A stretch of DNA of 8,581 nucleotides from Allomuricauda sp. (GTDB lineage: Bacteria; Bacteroidota; Bacteroidia; Flavobacteriales; Flavobacteriaceae): NCBI GenBank assembly GCA_028289745.1, contig JANQOD010000274.1, forward strand, positions 1 through 8,581. Reading direction: 5' to 3'. The number at the start of each line of letters is the position of its first letter. Position 1 is the first letter of the stretch. The notes beneath the pieces are model-generated. The model had not been told where the DNA came from, did no database searches, and saw only the letters and a list, made by a program, of their open reading frames with translations. The translations under genes were made by a program, and so were the position numbers. Of this stretch, positions 6,397 through 8,581 are shown in pieces.

Positions 6397-8342
6397 TGAA
6401 CATTCCTTTCCTATCAAAAAAAGTGGTCATCACACCGCTCGCCGTACTATCGGCCATGCTCGTATGGCATACCTCAAAAGGTCAGAATCTGCCAAAAGAA
6501 CAGGATTATTACGCATTGACGACACTACCTACGCCTGAGGGGTTGCATTTAGAGGGAGGTGGGGTACAATCATTGCCCAATGGAAGTCTTGCTGTTGCCA
6601 CCCGTAGGGGCGATGTGTGGATTATCGATAACCCCACTATGGCCAATGGCAACCGGGCGATATTCAAAAAATTTGCTAGTGGCCTTCATGAACCCTTGGG
6701 CCTTGCCTACAAAAATGGGTCATTGTACACCACCCAGCGTGGAGAACTCACCAAATTGACCGATACAAACGGGGACGGCATTGCCGACGAATACCGTACC
6801 ATTTATGCCTGGCCCCTTTCTACACATTACCATGAATATTCTTTTGGGCCCGTTTTGGCCCCTGACAATACATTTTTTGTGACTACGAACGTGGCTTTTG
6901 GCAGTGACGAATGGTGGCGTGGTGAAAGTCGAGTGCCATGGCGGGGATGGACAATGAAAATTACCGAAGATGGGCAAATGGAGCCTTGGGCCACAGGTAT
7001 GCGCTCACCAGCCGGATATGGACTGATCAACGGGGAACTTTTCTATACGGATAACCAAGGCGATTGGGTCGGTTCAGGTGGCATTTGGCATCTGCCCAAA
7101 GGTGTCTTTACCGGGCATCCGGCGGGGTTACGATGGACACAAGAACCCAATTCACCGGTCAAACTTACTGAAACCGAGTTCTACGAACGCATTGATATGC
7201 GTCAGGTCAAAAAAAATGGACGATATGTGAAGCCCGAGAACATCATCGACGAAAAAGACCCCGATTTCTTGTATGAGGTGAAGGCAGATTTTTCTGAATT
7301 GCAATTGCCCGCCGTTATTTTGCCACATGGCATCATGGGTATTTCAAATTCGCAGCTACTGGTTGATGACACCGAAGGTAAATTCGGGCCATTTACCGGC
7401 CAACTGTTTGTGGGCGACCAAGGACAGAGCAAGATCATGAGGGTCATTCTCGAAAAGGTAAAAGGTGAGTACCAGGGTGTAGCATTTGATTTCAGGTCTG
7501 GATTTCAATCGGGGGTCATGCGAATGGATTTTGATAGTAACGGCAATCTGTTCGCTGGCGAGACCAACCGTGGCTGGGGATCGGCAGGCACGACCAATTC
7601 AGGGTTGGAATTTTTAACATGGACGGGCAGAATGCCTTTCGAAATGAAGACGGTAAAGGCCATGCCCGATGGCTTTGAAATCGAGTTCACCAAACCTGTG
7701 GACAAATCTGTTGCTGAAAATCTCGATTCGTATTCCGTCAAAACCTATCTGTACAAGTACCATGCTGTATATGGCAGTCCGCAGACCAATATCGAAGATA
7801 TCACCATCAAAGGCGTAAAAGTAAGTGATGATGGCCTAAAAGTTCATTTGGTCACCGAAAAACACAACCGCTACAATGTGCATGAAGTGACGCTTCAAGG
7901 AATTAAATCAAAGGTCGAGGGGCATCCCGTGTTGCATCCTACTTTTTTCTACACGATGAACAACATCCCCGATGGGGAAAAACTTCCCCTTTCAGCGCTC
8001 TCCACAAAACGTACGAAAAAGACCAATAAGGTTAAAAAGACTGTTTCCAAAAAGAAAAAAGCGGCCAACAAAAAAACTGCGGTATTGACCGATGCGCAGG
8101 TTCAACCATTGTTGACGAACAATACTTGTATAGCCTGCCATGCCAAAGACAAGCGTATGGTCGGACCCTCTTTTGTGGCCATTGCCGAAAGGGGTTATAG
8201 CAACGAAAAAATCGTGGAGCTCATCTACAATCCGCAGCCAAAGAACTGGCCCGAATATGCCACGCCCATGGCTCCCATGCCACAAGTGCCCAAAGAAGAA
8301 GCCCTAAAAATCGCGGCATGGATCAATTCGTTGAACAAATAG
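6396..8342 (+). CDS. Secreted beta-propeller protein with C-terminal monohaem cytochrome c
   Basis: This 648-residue exported protein has an N-terminal signal (KK followed by the hydrophobic VVITPLAVLSAMLVW, probable cleavage after SKG near residue 29). Residues about 40-410 form a beta-propeller of the sugar-dehydrogenase/NHL-like kind found in large Bacteroidota and Planctomycetota cytochromes. It carries a calcium-loop-like DTNGDGIADE (123-132) and blades such as LPHGIMGISNSQLLVDD (309-325) and GQLFVGDQGQSKIMRV (335-350). Residues about 415-520 are a beta-rich segment (EIEFTKPVD). A lysine-rich linker (about 538-562) leads to the cytochrome c domain: haem site CIACH (578-582), with Met625 or Met628 in TPMAPMP as the likely sixth ligand, and a final helix EALKIAAWINSL. 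It should act in the periplasm as an electron-transfer or oxidoreductase partner; the substrate is unknown. An ATG at 6390 is possible, but 6396 overlaps the upstream stop as TAATG and is preferred. The gene ends 26 bases before the convergent eboA stop, with no hairpin between. Confidence 0.85.
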   Translation: MNIPFLSKKVVITPLAVLSAMLVWHTSKGQNLPKEQDYYALTTLPTPEGLHLEGGGVQSLPNGSLAVATRRGDVWIIDNPTMANGNRAIFKKFASGLHEPLGLAYKNGSLYTTQRGELTKLTDTNGDGIADEYRTIYAWPLSTHYHEYSFGPVLAPDNTFFVTTNVAFGSDEWWRGESRVPWRGWTMKITEDGQMEPWATGMRSPAGYGLINGELFYTDNQGDWVGSGGIWHLPKGVFTGHPAGLRWTQEPNSPVKLTETEFYERIDMRQVKKNGRYVKPENIIDEKDPDFLYEVKADFSELQLPAVILPHGIMGISNSQLLVDDTEGKFGPFTGQLFVGDQGQSKIMRVILEKVKGEYQGVAFDFRSGFQSGVMRMDFDSNGNLFAGETNRGWGSAGTTNSGLEFLTWTGRMPFEMKTVKAMPDGFEIEFTKPVDKSVAENLDSYSVKTYLYKYHAVYGSPQTNIEDITIKGVKVSDDGLKVHLVTEKHNRYNVHEVTLQGIKSKVEGHPVLHPTFFYTMNNIPDGEKLPLSALSTKRTKKTNKVKKTVSKKKKAANKKTAVLTDAQVQPLLTNNTCIACHAKDKRMVGPSFVAIAERGYSNEKIVELIYNPQPKNWPEYATPMAPMPQVPKEEALKIAAWINSLNK

Positions 8343-8368
8343 TATATCGTTAAATTTGGAGGAGAAGC

Positions 8369-8581
8369 CTAAGAGTCGATTGTTGACCAAGTCAGGTCGC
8401 CGCTTTCAATCTGCTTTATTAAATCTTGATGATCGGCCAACAATACCTTTGCATCTTGCAATTGGCTGTGGTAACAGCACAATGCGCCTGCCCTGTTCTC
8501 GGCGATATCACTGCTGCCCAAAAGTCTTTTCACATCTTCGAGCAATATACCGTGCAAGTAGTTTGGGATAGGTCTCCATAT
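8369..8581 (-). CDS. eboA: EboA-like protein (C-terminal fragment)
   Basis: The frame is open from the right edge to a TAG stop at 8369-8371 and gives the last 70 residues; the start lies outside the window. The fragment begins IWRPIPNYLHGILLEDVKRL. It then shows SSDIAENRAGALCCYHS, followed by AKVLLADHQDLIKQIESG and a closing DLTWSTI. This fits the C-terminal pattern I know from EboA proteins: 'elWRxvgpf...dl.r.l.s.d..ErrAaALa...S...A..LLa..pdL...I.sG.LTW'. The residues are helical and soluble-looking. EboA has no assigned catalytic activity; in Nostoc the ebo genes are needed for a scytonemin precursor to reach the periplasm. The other ebo genes start 4.1 kb away on the same strand, which supports the call, but the intervening genes run the opposite way. 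It cannot be in one simple transcript with them unless that transcript reads through antisense to both. Confidence 0.72.
   Translation of the reverse strand: MWRPIPNYLHGILLEDVKRLLGSSDIAENRAGALCCYHSQLQDAKVLLADHQDLIKQIESGDLTWSTIDS

Noticed and set aside
8343..8368. Terminator between the convergent cytochrome and eboA genes
   Set aside because: The 26-base gap shows no stem-loop; termination for either gene must occur inside the opposite gene or depend on Rho.
8356..8571. Plus-strand reading frame at the right edge
   Set aside because: It lies antisense to the EboA-like frame, has no recognisable motif and an unlikely composition; the minus frame has a clear helical pattern and a family-like ending.
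1..8581. tRNA, rRNA, CRISPR array, insertion sequence or transposase at the module boundaries
   Set aside because: No repeat array, RNA-like structure, transposase frame or terminal inverted repeats were seen by eye, so the proposed insertion of the module has no visible mobile-element scar.

Overview
The window looks like chromosomal DNA from a marine-type flavobacterium (Bacteroidota). The basis is the protein style (secreted proteins with an '...AQ' type signal-peptide end, a DUF1080 protein, a beta-propeller/cytochrome c fusion), start codons without Shine-Dalgarno sequences, and a TAnnTTTG-type promoter element. This is a judgement from the sequence alone; no search was run.

Layout: the left half (1-4233, minus strand) is a tightly packed operon that I recognise as the ebo cluster, reading right to left: eboB (TatD-like metal hydrolase), eboC (UbiA-type membrane prenyltransferase), eboD (3-dehydroquinate-synthase-like sugar phosphate cyclase), eboE (TIM-barrel protein of the sugar isomerase/AP-endonuclease type) and the first 19 codons of eboF (alkaline phosphatase/phosphodiesterase type), which runs off the left edge. 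Adjacent genes overlap by 1 to 11 bases or are separated by 11 bases, so they are very likely co-transcribed and translationally coupled. A Bacteroidota-type -7 element (TAGCTTTG, 4266-4273 minus) sits just upstream of eboB.

The right half (4504-8342, plus strand) holds two secreted proteins joined by a TAATG stop/start overlap: a 630-residue DUF1080 (3-keto-sugar hydrolase-like) protein with extra C-terminal domains, and a 648-residue beta-propeller with a C-terminal monohaem cytochrome c. After a 26-base convergent gap, the minus strand carries the last 70 codons of a gene running off the right edge. Its ending fits the C-terminus of EboA.

If that call is right, all six ebo genes are represented, but eboA is separated from eboBCDEF by a 4.1 kb module on the opposite strand. 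In cyanobacteria ebo genes are linked to moving the scytonemin precursor to the periplasm. In a Pseudomonas fluorescens strain the related EDB cluster is linked to repelling nematodes. The small molecule, if any, that the enzymes act on is not known. Here the two neighbours are periplasmic or exported sugar/redox proteins, which makes the junction between the two modules the most interesting feature of the window.
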